DNA of 64,000 bases. Origin: a virus. Both the position numbers and the translations under genes were made by a program. The DNA lies in IMG/VR virus record IMGVR_UViG_3300007541_000021, positions 1-64,000 of that record, one strand, 5' to 3'. The notes under the pieces are model-generated. The model had not been told where the DNA came from and did no database searches. It was given only the letters and a program-made list of their open reading frames with translations. Shown one piece after another: positions 17,539 through 25,967 of this stretch (position 1 is the first letter of the stretch; each line of letters begins with the position of its first letter).

Positions 17539-17545
17539 ATAAATA
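17539..17545 (-). promoter_or_regulatory. TATTTAT element on the minus strand (candidate late promoter)
   Basis: Reading the minus strand, ATATTTATATAG lies 16 bases before the neck-protein ATG at 17522. Confidence 0.5.
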
Positions 17546-17553
17546 TCCAATAA

Positions 17554-19071
17554 TTAGAATTGGTACAATAATGAATTTTCAGGAAAATAATATGACCCGT
17601 CTTTTATTTCGGAGTTTGTATTATCGAATACAACAATATCTTTACCTCTACGTACAAAAACCATCCAATCTGTGTTGTACTTCTTTACGTTTGCACTACC
17701 ACCGATTCTTACTAAATCATCTTCTTTATTAATTGAATCGAACGGTTTTACTTGTGCTGTGTGTAATTTTCCATCGATCATTACCTTGATATCAACACCC
17801 ATCATGTCTTCTTTACTACCAAGTTCTCCAATCCTTTGTATGTTTTCTGCCCCGAATTTTTCTTTGAATTTCTTCTCTACAACATCCTCGGTTTTATTTC
17901 CTTTTCCTGATGTTTGACTTAAAACTCTAAATAAAGTCTGAAACGTCTTTGAATTAGGGTCAAAAATTCTAAACTTAAGTTGGTTTATAAATCCCAACAT
18001 ACGAGCCATTTCATTTACCTGTTCTTCTTTAGTCTTACCTTGAAAGTTGATAGGATCCATGTTTGCTCTGCTCAAGACCAAATTTAAGTCACGAAGTAGT
18101 GGACAGAAAGCACTGTAATTTGTATTCAAATAATTTATTATCGAACGACCTGGTTTTTCTAAATCATAAACTCCACTTGCGGTGTTTGGACCATATTCAT
18201 TTCTTGCATAATGCTTATCTTTGAAAACATCCTCCAAAAAAGCCATAATACTGGTCTTATACATTTCCAAGACATCAGGATTGTTATTGAACATTGTTCT
18301 AATTCTTGTTCTTTCTTGGTCTGAACATGAGTTCATTTGAGATTGTTCCTTTAGTATTTTTTTTGTAGAAATACTTTCCTGAAGATTTTTGTTAGTGAGT
18401 CGTTTTAGTTCTTCTTCAACAAATTCCCAATTTACTACCTTCCAAAAGTTTCTGATGTATTCATCTCTTTTGTTACGATATTTTAGATAGTATGCGTGTT
18501 CCCACAAATCCAATCCGAGTAAAGGATGTCCCCCTTGTTTTATAACGTTCATCAAAGGATTGTCCTGATTTGCGGTTGTCATAATTTTGAGGGTTCCCCT
18601 TTTTGTTAGGACCAACCATACCCATCCTGAACCGAATCTTTTTTTTGCGTATTCATCAAATTTCTTTTTGAAATTAGTTAGAGATCCGAAATTCGAGTTG
18701 ATTTTTTTTAGGATTTCCCCTTTAGGTTCCATCTCGGTGGGGGATAACATTTTCCAAAAGATTGCGTGGTTGTAAGCTCCACCGGCGTTATCACGAATGG
18801 TTTTAGAAAATCTTTCGATTGTTTTTATGATTTCCTCTAATGACAAGTCACCATAATTCTTTCCATCTAACGCATCGTTTAGTTTGGTGACATAACCTTT
18901 ATAGTGTTTGTTATAGTGGATGTTCATTGTCTCGGGGTCAATGAACTGACGTAAGGCTGAATATCCGTAAGGTAATTTCTCGGCTCTGATTTTCTTGGCT
19001 TCGTGAAGTTGTTGTTCGTTCTGACGGATACGTTCTTCGAGTACTTGAATTTTGTTTTTGATATTTTTCAT
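17554..19071 (-). CDS. Fe/Mn superoxide dismutase fused to a PD-(D/E)XK nuclease-like C-terminal domain
   Basis: 505 residues. After a short coiled-coil start (1-30), residues 33-222 form a full Fe/Mn SOD: LPYGYSALRQFIDPETMNIH, NAGGAYNHAIFWKML, GSGWVWLV, and GLDLWEHAYYLKYRN...FWKVVNW. All four metal ligands are present (His52, His102, Asp188, His192). Residues about 240-505 are unrelated to SOD. Within them GELGSKEDMMGVDIKV (Asp427) followed by HTAQVKP (Gln440, Lys442) resembles the core of PD-(D/E)XK nucleases with a Q-x-K variant. A minus-strand TATTTAT element 26 bases upstream suggests late expression. Superoxide removal is the likely first activity; the nuclease reading is tentative. A natural bifunctional protein of this kind is unfamiliar to me. 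Confidence 0.75.
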   Translation of the reverse strand: MKNIKNKIQVLEERIRQNEQQLHEAKKIRAEKLPYGYSALRQFIDPETMNIHYNKHYKGYVTKLNDALDGKNYGDLSLEEIIKTIERFSKTIRDNAGGAYNHAIFWKMLSPTEMEPKGEILKKINSNFGSLTNFKKKFDEYAKKRFGSGWVWLVLTKRGTLKIMTTANQDNPLMNVIKQGGHPLLGLDLWEHAYYLKYRNKRDEYIRNFWKVVNWEFVEEELKRLTNKNLQESISTKKILKEQSQMNSCSDQERTRIRTMFNNNPDVLEMYKTSIMAFLEDVFKDKHYARNEYGPNTASGVYDLEKPGRSIINYLNTNYSAFCPLLRDLNLVLSRANMDPINFQGKTKEEQVNEMARMLGFINQLKFRIFDPNSKTFQTLFRVLSQTSGKGNKTEDVVEKKFKEKFGAENIQRIGELGSKEDMMGVDIKVMIDGKLHTAQVKPFDSINKEDDLVRIGGSANVKKYNTDWMVFVRRGKDIVVFDNTNSEIKDGSYYFPENSLLYQF

Positions 19072-19097
19072 ATTTCGGGTACTATAGTTTATTGAAT

Positions 19098-19104
19098 ATA
19101 AATA
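19098..19104 (-). promoter_or_regulatory. TATTTAT element on the minus strand (candidate late promoter)
   Basis: Reading the minus strand, GTATTTATATTC lies 26 bases before the SOD-fusion ATG at 19071, in the 44-base gap after the helicase gene. Confidence 0.5.
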
Positions 19105-19115
19105 CCCCCAACTTA

Positions 19116-20882
19116 TTATCTTCTACTGTTGATTGACTTTAGAATTTCTTCTACATAGTCACCTGTTGATTCCTTATCTCCCATCACGGTTTCGAAAATA
19201 TCCTTTTTCTTACCTAAAATATCGTAAATAATTCCTTCAATAGTGTTGTCGAAAATGGGGTAATAAACCAGTACATTATTTTTTTGTCCGTATCTATATG
19301 CACGGTCTTCGGCTTGTGAGTGATCGGATGGGAGGAACGATAAATCATTCATAACGACAGCCTCACCTGATGTAAGAGTGATACCAGTACCTGCGGCTTT
19401 GATGTTACCAACAAATACTTTTACAGAATCATCGTTTTGAAATTTATCTACCGATTCTTGACGTTCCCTTTGGTTCATAGAACCATCAAGTCTTACCGCC
19501 TTTTTCCCGAAATGTTCTAAAATCATTTCAAGAGTTTTGGTGAAGTTTGTAAAGACAATGACTTTCTTATCTTGTTCGATAATGTTCTCACAGAGTTCAA
19601 TTGTTGAGGATACTTTTTCTTGGGCGATACACTGACGAACCTGAGTCAATTTGGTAAACTGAAGTGTCAGGGAGTCCGCCTCACCACTTTTATCGTACCA
19701 ATCGTAATAGTCCCCCATAAGTTCCTCATATTGCTTAGAACGAAGTCTTAGGTATACTGGTGTGATGATTTTATCAGGTAGGTCAAGTACGTTTTCCTTC
19801 AGGCGACGAAGTACTTGTGGTTTGGTACGGTCTCGGAGTTCCTCTAAGTTGGATGCACCACTGACGTTCCACACTTTTCTTTTACCCGCTCGGAATTGAA
19901 ATCCATTACAGTATCTTTTTACATATGCCATCCAATTCACCGCAACAGGTGAGTCAATGAGATTGAGAAGGTTATAATAGTTGATAGGACGACTTGTGAT
20001 GGGGGTACCGGTTAGAAGCCACAGTCGTTCGACCTTCAGGGCAAAGTCGTTTATTAGTTTTGTTCTTTGGGCTTGCTTATTTTGTATGTAATGGGCCTCG
20101 TCGATAACAACCAAATCAAACTTAGAATTAAGAATAATTGACTCTTTTTTATTTTTTTCATCGTGGAAGTTTTTTATGATATCATAATTTATGATAATAA
20201 AATCGGCATCCTCCCATTTTTTTCCTTCAATAATTGATGTAGGGCGGTCGGTGTAGTTTTCGATTTCTCTCTGCCAGTTGATCTTCAGAGATGCCGGACA
20301 GATAATCATTATTTTCTTGGCCCCCGTCTCCAAGGCGGCAATAATCGTTGATGTGGTTTTACCCAAACCCATATCATCAGCCAATATCATCTTTTTGTTC
20401 TCACATAATTTTTGGATGGCTTCTTTTTGGTGTTCGAGTGGTGGACGATGCGAATATTTCGAATAATCAATCTCCACATTCTTTACCGTGTTGTCTCTGA
20501 TAAGAGCAACTTTCGGTATCCAAAGATCGTAGACAAAATCTTTTTCAAAGAATTTCCCCCAAATATGGTAGGAGGTATCCTTCTCAACAAGAAGTTTTTC
20601 AATATAAATTTGTTGGGGTACTGTGGTGAACAATTTATCATCCGCAATTTTTTGTGCAAAGTACGGATCCAAATCTACCCATTTCTTGGCTACCTTTGGT
20701 ACCCTTGAATGAAAATTGATGATGTATTCAGACTGAGCTCGAGTTGGATAGAACTTGGGATTATCCAACATTTTGGTTTTTAAGCGCAAGATATAATTGT
20801 TGGCACCTTCATAGTTTTCCAACAGTTCCAAAGCCTTACGTTCCAAAACACCAACGGCTGATATGTTAGTTTGTTCTTCCAA
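19116..20882 (-). CDS. SNF2-family DNA helicase/translocase (SMARCAL1-like)
   Basis: 588 residues. Walker A is ADDMGLGKTT (168-177). Motif II is VVIDEAHYIQNK with DEAH at 261-264. Motif III is WLLTGTP. The C-terminal RecA lobe has VIVFTNFTKTLE, VGNIKAAGTGITLT and DRAYRYGQ. The RYGQ motif VI places it in the SNF2/SMARCAL1-type annealing-helicase group rather than with T4 UvsW. Likely roles are fork remodelling, branch migration or recombination in phage replication. The frame opens with TTG at 20880-20882, with AAGGG just before it; I see no upstream ATG in frame. No TATTTAT element precedes it on its own strand, suggesting it is not a late gene. Confidence 0.85.
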   Translation of the reverse strand: MEEQTNISAVGVLERKALELLENYEGANNYILRLKTKMLDNPKFYPTRAQSEYIINFHSRVPKVAKKWVDLDPYFAQKIADDKLFTTVPQQIYIEKLLVEKDTSYHIWGKFFEKDFVYDLWIPKVALIRDNTVKNVEIDYSKYSHRPPLEHQKEAIQKLCENKKMILADDMGLGKTTSTIIAALETGAKKIMIICPASLKINWQREIENYTDRPTSIIEGKKWEDADFIIINYDIIKNFHDEKNKKESIILNSKFDLVVIDEAHYIQNKQAQRTKLINDFALKVERLWLLTGTPITSRPINYYNLLNLIDSPVAVNWMAYVKRYCNGFQFRAGKRKVWNVSGASNLEELRDRTKPQVLRRLKENVLDLPDKIITPVYLRLRSKQYEELMGDYYDWYDKSGEADSLTLQFTKLTQVRQCIAQEKVSSTIELCENIIEQDKKVIVFTNFTKTLEMILEHFGKKAVRLDGSMNQRERQESVDKFQNDDSVKVFVGNIKAAGTGITLTSGEAVVMNDLSFLPSDHSQAEDRAYRYGQKNNVLVYYPIFDNTIEGIIYDILGKKKDIFETVMGDKESTGDYVEEILKSINSRR

Positions 20883-20909
20883 TACCCTTAAAGATAATGA
20901 TTTATGTTA

Positions 20910-20916
20910 TATTTAT
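20910..20916 (+). promoter_or_regulatory. TATTTAT element (candidate late promoter)
   Basis: ATATTTATCAAG lies 8 bases before the chosen ATG at 20925. It argues against using an in-frame ATG at 20904, which would place the element inside the gene. Confidence 0.5.
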
Positions 20917-20924
20917 CAAGTAAG

Positions 20925-21440
20925 ATGGCACAGAGACAAGTTCCTATTACAAGATTGGGTAAGTTTTTCGGTAGTGAAGACTTTGGTTTAGATATTTCCA
21001 TGGGTCGTGAATGGCTCGATGGTGATATGAATTTCCAAATAGTTTTGTATAAAGTTGACAGAACAAAAACCGTAAACGATGACGTATACGGTGAAGTGGT
21101 AAAAGATGGTATTCAATTCTTGGCACCTGTGTCAATAAATGCCTACGTTAAAATTGATGGTGCAACAGAACAATTTTTGGGTAATTCTAAAATCGTTCAG
21201 AACGAACCTGGTGTTCTTAACTTCCATGTATACCAACAAGAACTTGAAGAATTGAAAGTTGATATTGAACTTGGTGATTACATTGGTTATTGGATAACTG
21301 AAGATCAAGTTAGATACTATTCTATTATTGATGCGGGATCTCCCAACTGGGATAACAGACACACTTACGGTGGTTATAAGAAATTTTATTTCTCATACAC
21401 AGCAACTCCTGTTAGTGAAAATGAATTTAGAGGATTGTAA
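20925..21440 (+). CDS. Probable neck protein (T4 gp14-like)
   Basis: 171 residues from ATG 20925 (MAQRQVPITRLG). An in-frame ATG at 20904 is rejected because it lies before the TATTTAT element. The order VYGEVVKDGIQF, then LAPVSINAYVKID, a hydrophobic central strand pair, GDYIGYWITEDQVRYYSI and a terminal YTATPVSENEF resembles gp14-type neck proteins of T4-like phages. It is followed with a one-base overlap (TAATG) by a gp15-like gene and then the sheath gene, preserving the T4 order 13-14-15-18 apart from the strand switch. No catalytic motif. The assignment rests largely on pattern and position. Confidence 0.4.
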   Translation: MAQRQVPITRLGKFFGSEDFGLDISMGREWLDGDMNFQIVLYKVDRTKTVNDDVYGEVVKDGIQFLAPVSINAYVKIDGATEQFLGNSKIVQNEPGVLNFHVYQQELEELKVDIELGDYIGYWITEDQVRYYSIIDAGSPNWDNRHTYGGYKKFYFSYTATPVSENEFRGL

Positions 21441-22483
21441 TGGCTTTACCTAAAAAACAAATTATACCGAACATTAATCTCACACCTGAAAAGATTCTTT
21501 ATCAGAGAAGAGAACAATTGCTCGAATACATTAAGGAGGACGGAACTTATCTACCAAAGTCACTTTTACACGCCGATTTAGATAGGGGGTTTTTAGATTT
21601 TGTGAAAGAAGAACTTCAAACGATTGTTGAGGGTAAAACTATACCTCCCGTAGACATTATTATCACAACTCAGAACTGGTCGCAATTTACTCAGACTTGG
21701 GACTTCAATGATATTAATGGAAACCCCGAATTACCATTTATTACAACCGTCAGAAATCCTGACGTAAAATATGGTAGTAATCCAGCAATTATTTACAACA
21801 TCCCAAATAGAAAAGAATATTTTTATGCTGCAGTTCCTTCATGGAACGGAAATGTAAAAGGGATGGATATTTACAAAATCCCTCAACCTGTTCCAGTGGA
21901 TATTACTTATAACGTAAAGATTCTGAGTAATAGAATGAGGGAGTTAAATGAATTCAATAAAAATGTAATTCAAACTTTCGCCTCACGACAAGCCTATAGA
22001 AAAATAAATGGTCATTATATTCCAATTATAATGAACAGCATTGCAGATGAGTCAGTGGTAGATATTGGAAGACGTAGATTTTATATTCAAAACTACGAAT
22101 TTACCATGTTAGCCTTTTTATTGGACGAAGAGGAGTTTGAAGTTGCTCCCGCAGTTTCAAGGGTTTTTAATTCTTATGAATTAGTTCAAAATAAAAGAGG
22201 GGGTAAAAAGAAATCATTTCCCGAAAACCCCGATTCATTTGAGACTTCCATGATATACCCAACGGGTACACTGACAAAATCTATTGTTGCTGATTATACG
22301 GGTGATTTCACAATTGATGAAACTGAAAACGTATCAAGTTGGGATGTCTATATTAATGATGACTTCTATGGGTCCGATGTTCCTCTCATTCAAGTAAACA
22401 CAAACGAAATTCTAAGGATAGATATAGTTCCCACCGATGTTATACAATCAAGCAAAATTATTTACGGAGTCAAGTTAGTATGA
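21440..22483 (+). CDS. Tail sheath stabiliser / tail completion protein (T4 gp15-like)
   Basis: 347 residues (T4 gp15 is 272). The segment PVDITYNVKILSNRMRELNE, then FNKNVIQTFASRQAY, then NSIADESVVDIGRRRFYIQNYEFTMLAFLLDEEEFEV resembles the middle of gp15-type tail terminators, in which a modelled Y-x-x-x-I-x-x-x-x-R-D-x-N stretch is followed by a strand naming a field value. The C-terminal 90 residues look like an added beta domain (Ig-like). It lies immediately upstream of the sheath gene, as gp15 does relative to gp18 in T4-type modules. Its 3' end overlaps a convergent small gene by 9 bases. Confidence 0.5.
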   Translation: MALPKKQIIPNINLTPEKILYQRREQLLEYIKEDGTYLPKSLLHADLDRGFLDFVKEELQTIVEGKTIPPVDIIITTQNWSQFTQTWDFNDINGNPELPFITTVRNPDVKYGSNPAIIYNIPNRKEYFYAAVPSWNGNVKGMDIYKIPQPVPVDITYNVKILSNRMRELNEFNKNVIQTFASRQAYRKINGHYIPIIMNSIADESVVDIGRRRFYIQNYEFTMLAFLLDEEEFEVAPAVSRVFNSYELVQNKRGGKKKSFPENPDSFETSMIYPTGTLTKSIVADYTGDFTIDETENVSSWDVYINDDFYGSDVPLIQVNTNEILRIDIVPTDVIQSSKIIYGVKLV

Positions 22484-22633
22484 CTCTCCGTAAATGTCTT
22501 TTTTTTCTTGACACTTTTCCAAAATTAGATTCTCGAGAAACTTATACATTTTAAGTCCATTCTTATCACAATAAGTTTTTAAAACATTATGTGTTTCCTG
22601 TGAGATCTTCAAATTCTTTATTTCTTTTTTCAT
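22475..22633 (-). CDS. Small ribbon-helix-helix-like protein
   Basis: 52 residues from the ATG at 22633 (MKKEIKNLKISQETHNVLKT). The pattern NLKISQETHNVLKTYC followed by NGLKMYKFLENLI is that of Arc/CopG-type ribbon-helix-helix DNA-binding proteins, in which a short strand precedes two helices. An upstream ATG at 22666 is in frame but lies only three bases after a minus-strand TATTTATA element, so it would probably not be in the transcript. It stands alone on the minus strand between two tail genes, with its promoter back to back with the sheath promoter. It may be a transcriptional regulator. Confidence 0.5.
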   Translation of the reverse strand: MKKEIKNLKISQETHNVLKTYCDKNGLKMYKFLENLILEKCQEKKDIYGESY

Positions 22634-22669
22634 AGGGAGAAAAAAGGCAGAATTAAAACCGCCCATTTT

Positions 22670-22676
22670 ATAAATA
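22670..22676 (-). promoter_or_regulatory. TATTTAT element on the minus strand (candidate promoter)
   Basis: Reading the minus strand, CTATTTATAAAATG lies 36 bases before the ATG at 22633. It is divergent from the sheath element 37 bases away. Confidence 0.45.
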
Positions 22677-22712
22677 GAAAACTATAAGTAAAGTTTTTGT
22701 CTTTTTTCAGAA

Positions 22713-22719
22713 TATTTAT
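22713..22719 (+). promoter_or_regulatory. TATTTAT element (candidate late promoter of the sheath gene)
   Basis: ATATTTATGTAA lies 35 bases before the sheath ATG at 22755, with an A-rich leader. Confidence 0.55.
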
Positions 22720-22754
22720 GTAATAAAAATAAAATTTATTGAACCTAAAACAAA

Positions 22755-25700
22755 ATGGCAGTATCAAATAAAATTTTCGTATCTCCTGGAGTATACACTT
22801 CTGAAAGAGATTTGAGTTTTGTGGCACAAAGCGTAGGTGTAACAACTTTGGGTCTGGTTGGTGAAACACAAATCGGTCCCGCGTTCGAGCCTATCTTTAT
22901 AACAAATTACAGTGAGTTCGAAGCATTTTTCGGTGGAACTCTTCCCGAAAAATTTGAAAACACACAAATTCCTAAATATGAGTTAGCATATATCGCTAAG
23001 TCCTACCTACAACAGTCTAACCAATTATTTGTAACTCGTGTACTTGGTCTTTCTGGATATGATGCTGGTCCTTCTTGGTCTTTGTTGACAGTAGCTAACG
23101 TAGACCCATCAACAGTAGCTCTGAATGGTATAGAGACTCCTTTCAGTATTGGATTTACAGGATGTAGCGGTGGTACAGCAGTTACCTTTACAACTGATGG
23201 AGCTTTTGCACCTCAAATTTTAACAAACCTAAACAGTCCCTATCCAATGTTGAATGGGGGTGAAAGTACAATCGAAGATGATTTGTCTGACTTCCTACAA
23301 GGGATTCTAGATCTTCCTTCTTCTTCGGGTACATCAGCTGCTTACTTCGGAACTATTTCCGACGCTACATACAATGCTCTTTCACCAACTTATACTGCGT
23401 CGACTAACGTTTTTGGCGTTTCTGGTTTGTCAGAATCTACGGCGGACTATACGTCTCCAAATAACGACTCTTGGTATTACTCAAACTTTGATTTGACAGG
23501 TGGTACTGGTTATTCCGGTTATTCATTCGTTTCTCTTGTTGATACTTTAGTTCCATTTGGTCCTTCGGGATGTTTCTCAGGTACCGTATCAGGTTCAGTA
23601 TTCAATTACGTAGGTACCGCATATGATGGATGGGGTGACTTAGTTGTTGCAACATGGAGATCTCGTGGTATATCTTTGTATGCAACAGGACAACATGGTC
23701 CGTCTTATACTGTGACTGGTACTACTGATGTTATCATTGATTGTTCGGGTATATATTCCGGCATTACTTTCAATCCTTACGCAACATTCAATTTATCGGG
23801 TGTGACTGCGGACGGTACGGATTTCTCATTTGCAACTTCTATGAATTCTGGTGATGCAAACTACATTACCAAAGTATTTGGAACAACTAATTTCGGAAAA
23901 CCAAGAAATGAGGTTCCATTGTTTATTGAAGAACAATTCCAAAATATGTTGAATTACGGTTACAACCAAGGATTTATTCGTGGATTACAATGTGCTCCTT
24001 TAGCACTTCCTGGATTAAGATATAGTCCTAACACGGCAACAATTGCTAACTACGTCGAAAAATACCAAGATGCTGAGTCTCCATGGGTAGTATCAGAATT
24101 AAATGGTACTTCTGTTGATAGGTTGTTTAGAATTATATCAATTGCTGATGGTAATGGTGCAAATGCACAAATCAAAATTAGCATCGAAAACATTTCGTTC
24201 AATAATTCTTCGTTTGACGTGGGTGTCAGAAGTTTCTATGACACTGACTCTAATCCTGTTTATTTGGAAAAATTCACACAATGTACTATGGATCCGTCAA
24301 GTAACAGTTATGTCGGTGTAAAAATCGGTACTGCGGATGGTGAGTACGCACTTCTTTCAAAATACATTATGTTGGAATTGAATGATAAGGTTGATCCTAC
24401 GTCAGTTCCGGCTGGATTCGAAGGTTATGTTATTCGTTCTTACGCATCAGCACAACCTCCATATCCAGTCTACAAAACAGCATACAACTACCCTGGGGAA
24501 GTTATTGGTAATCCACCTTTCAACATTCCTTATGGACCTAACCAAATTTTGTCACCTGGTGATAACATAAGACGTACGTTCTTAGGAATCTCTTCTTCTA
24601 TTGGTTACGATCCAGACTTTTTCCAATACAAAGGAAAACAAGCTCCAAGTAATCTTTGTAATGTTGATGCATTACCTTGGAATTACGTCACTAAGGGTTT
24701 CCACATGGATTCGGGAGCAACCGTTGTAACAATCACTGCAGGTCCTACTGCGGGTACACCGGCGTTTGATTGTGGTGATACTTCATTCCAATCTGACCCA
24801 CAAGATCCTGCAAACCCTTACTACACTATTCAGTCTCGTAAGTTTGCGTTCCTTCTTCAAGGAGGTTTTGATGGTTGGGATATCTACCGTGAATATAGAA
24901 CTAATGACGACAGATACCAAATTGGTGGTTCTTTGTGGCAGAGAGGCGCTTGTCAGTCAACACGTTACCCACTTGCAGATGGATGGGGAGCATTCAAATT
25001 GATCGCACAAGACGGATTTGCGGAATTCTCTACATCTGACTATTACGCTTACTTGTTGGGTATCTCTACATTCAATAATCCTGAAGCGGTAAACATCAAC
25101 GTGTTTGCAACACCAGGTATTGATTATATCAACAACTCGAACTTGGTAGAACAGGCTATTGATATGGTAACTTACCAAAGAGCTGACTCACTATACATCG
25201 TGACTACTCCTGATTGTAACTTACTTCTTCCAACAAATACGGATAATATCGTTCCTCCTACTGAGGCTGTAGATAACTTGAACAATACGGGTATTGACTC
25301 AAACTACACAGCGACTTACTATCCTTGGATTTTGACTCGTGATACTGTAAATAACACTCAGATCTACATTCCACCAACAAATGAAGTATGTAGAAACTTG
25401 GCTCTTACAGATAACATTTCTTTCCCTTGGTTCGCTACGGCGGGTTACACAAGAGGTTTGGTAAATGCTATCAAGGCACGTATCAAGCTAACTCAAGACC
25501 AAAGAGACACTCTTTATCAAGGTCGTATCAATCCGATTGCTACTTTCTCTGACGTAGGTACAGTTATTTGGGGTAACAAGACTCTTCAGATCGCAGACAC
25601 TGCTCTCAACAGAATCAACGTAAGAAGATTGTTACTACAAGCACGTAAGTTGATATCGGCTGTAGCGGTAAGATTATTGTTTGAACAAAATGACGCTAAA

Positions 25701-25919
25701 GTTAGACAAGACTTCCTTGACTCAGTCAACCCTATCTTAGACGCAATCAGAAGAGACCGTGGTCTTTACGACTTTAGAGTAACAGTTTCTAATGATCCTG
25801 CTGACTTGGATAGAAATACGATGACAGGTAAGATTTACTTGAAACCAACAAAGGCTCTTGAATTCATCGATATCGAATTCTTGATCACCCCAACTGGTGC
25901 TTCGTTTGAGAATATCTAA
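22755..25919 (+). CDS. 18: Tail sheath protein (T4 gp18-like), enlarged
   Basis: 1054 residues against 659 in T4. The N-terminus (FVSPGVYTSERDLSFVAQS, GLVGETQIGPAFEPIFITNYSEF) is the conserved start of myovirus sheath proteins. The C-terminal third contains FPWFATAGYTRGLV, RINPIATF, VIWGNKTLQ, RRLLLQARKLI and DPADLDRNTMTGKIYLKP, the inner sheath domain that forms the contractile mesh. The extra length lies in the middle (roughly residues 100-750), rich in Ser, Thr, Gly and Tyr, probably surface-exposed domains on the outside of the tail. A hairpin follows the stop. Confidence 0.93.
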   Translation: MAVSNKIFVSPGVYTSERDLSFVAQSVGVTTLGLVGETQIGPAFEPIFITNYSEFEAFFGGTLPEKFENTQIPKYELAYIAKSYLQQSNQLFVTRVLGLSGYDAGPSWSLLTVANVDPSTVALNGIETPFSIGFTGCSGGTAVTFTTDGAFAPQILTNLNSPYPMLNGGESTIEDDLSDFLQGILDLPSSSGTSAAYFGTISDATYNALSPTYTASTNVFGVSGLSESTADYTSPNNDSWYYSNFDLTGGTGYSGYSFVSLVDTLVPFGPSGCFSGTVSGSVFNYVGTAYDGWGDLVVATWRSRGISLYATGQHGPSYTVTGTTDVIIDCSGIYSGITFNPYATFNLSGVTADGTDFSFATSMNSGDANYITKVFGTTNFGKPRNEVPLFIEEQFQNMLNYGYNQGFIRGLQCAPLALPGLRYSPNTATIANYVEKYQDAESPWVVSELNGTSVDRLFRIISIADGNGANAQIKISIENISFNNSSFDVGVRSFYDTDSNPVYLEKFTQCTMDPSSNSYVGVKIGTADGEYALLSKYIMLELNDKVDPTSVPAGFEGYVIRSYASAQPPYPVYKTAYNYPGEVIGNPPFNIPYGPNQILSPGDNIRRTFLGISSSIGYDPDFFQYKGKQAPSNLCNVDALPWNYVTKGFHMDSGATVVTITAGPTAGTPAFDCGDTSFQSDPQDPANPYYTIQSRKFAFLLQGGFDGWDIYREYRTNDDRYQIGGSLWQRGACQSTRYPLADGWGAFKLIAQDGFAEFSTSDYYAYLLGISTFNNPEAVNINVFATPGIDYINNSNLVEQAIDMVTYQRADSLYIVTTPDCNLLLPTNTDNIVPPTEAVDNLNNTGIDSNYTATYYPWILTRDTVNNTQIYIPPTNEVCRNLALTDNISFPWFATAGYTRGLVNAIKARIKLTQDQRDTLYQGRINPIATFSDVGTVIWGNKTLQIADTALNRINVRRLLLQARKLISAVAVRLLFEQNDAKVRQDFLDSVNPILDAIRRDRGLYDFRVTVSNDPADLDRNTMTGKIYLKPTKALEFIDIEFLITPTGASFENI

Positions 25920-25929
25920 TAAAAAAAAT

Positions 25930-25949
25930 GGTGGGGAGAAATCCCCACC
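25930..25949 (+). terminator. Hairpin after the sheath gene (probable terminator)
   Basis: A perfect 8-bp GC-rich stem (GGTGGGGA / TCCCCACC) with a GAAA tetraloop lies 11 bases after the sheath stop, flanked by an A8 run upstream and a weak T-rich stretch downstream. It may end transcripts or protect the 3' end of the abundant sheath mRNA. Confidence 0.6.
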
Positions 25950-25967
25950 TTAGCCTTTAAATAATTT

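Noticed and set aside
20904-20924. Upstream ATG at 20904 for the gp14-like gene
   Set aside because: It lies before the TATTTAT element at 20910-20916, while the ATG at 20925 has a spacing like other genes of this type.
22634-22666. Longer N-terminus for the RHH-like gene (ATG at 22666)
   Set aside because: It lies three bases from the TATTTATA element and would add an unrelated hydrophobic stretch; the ATG at 22633 starts the recognisable motif.
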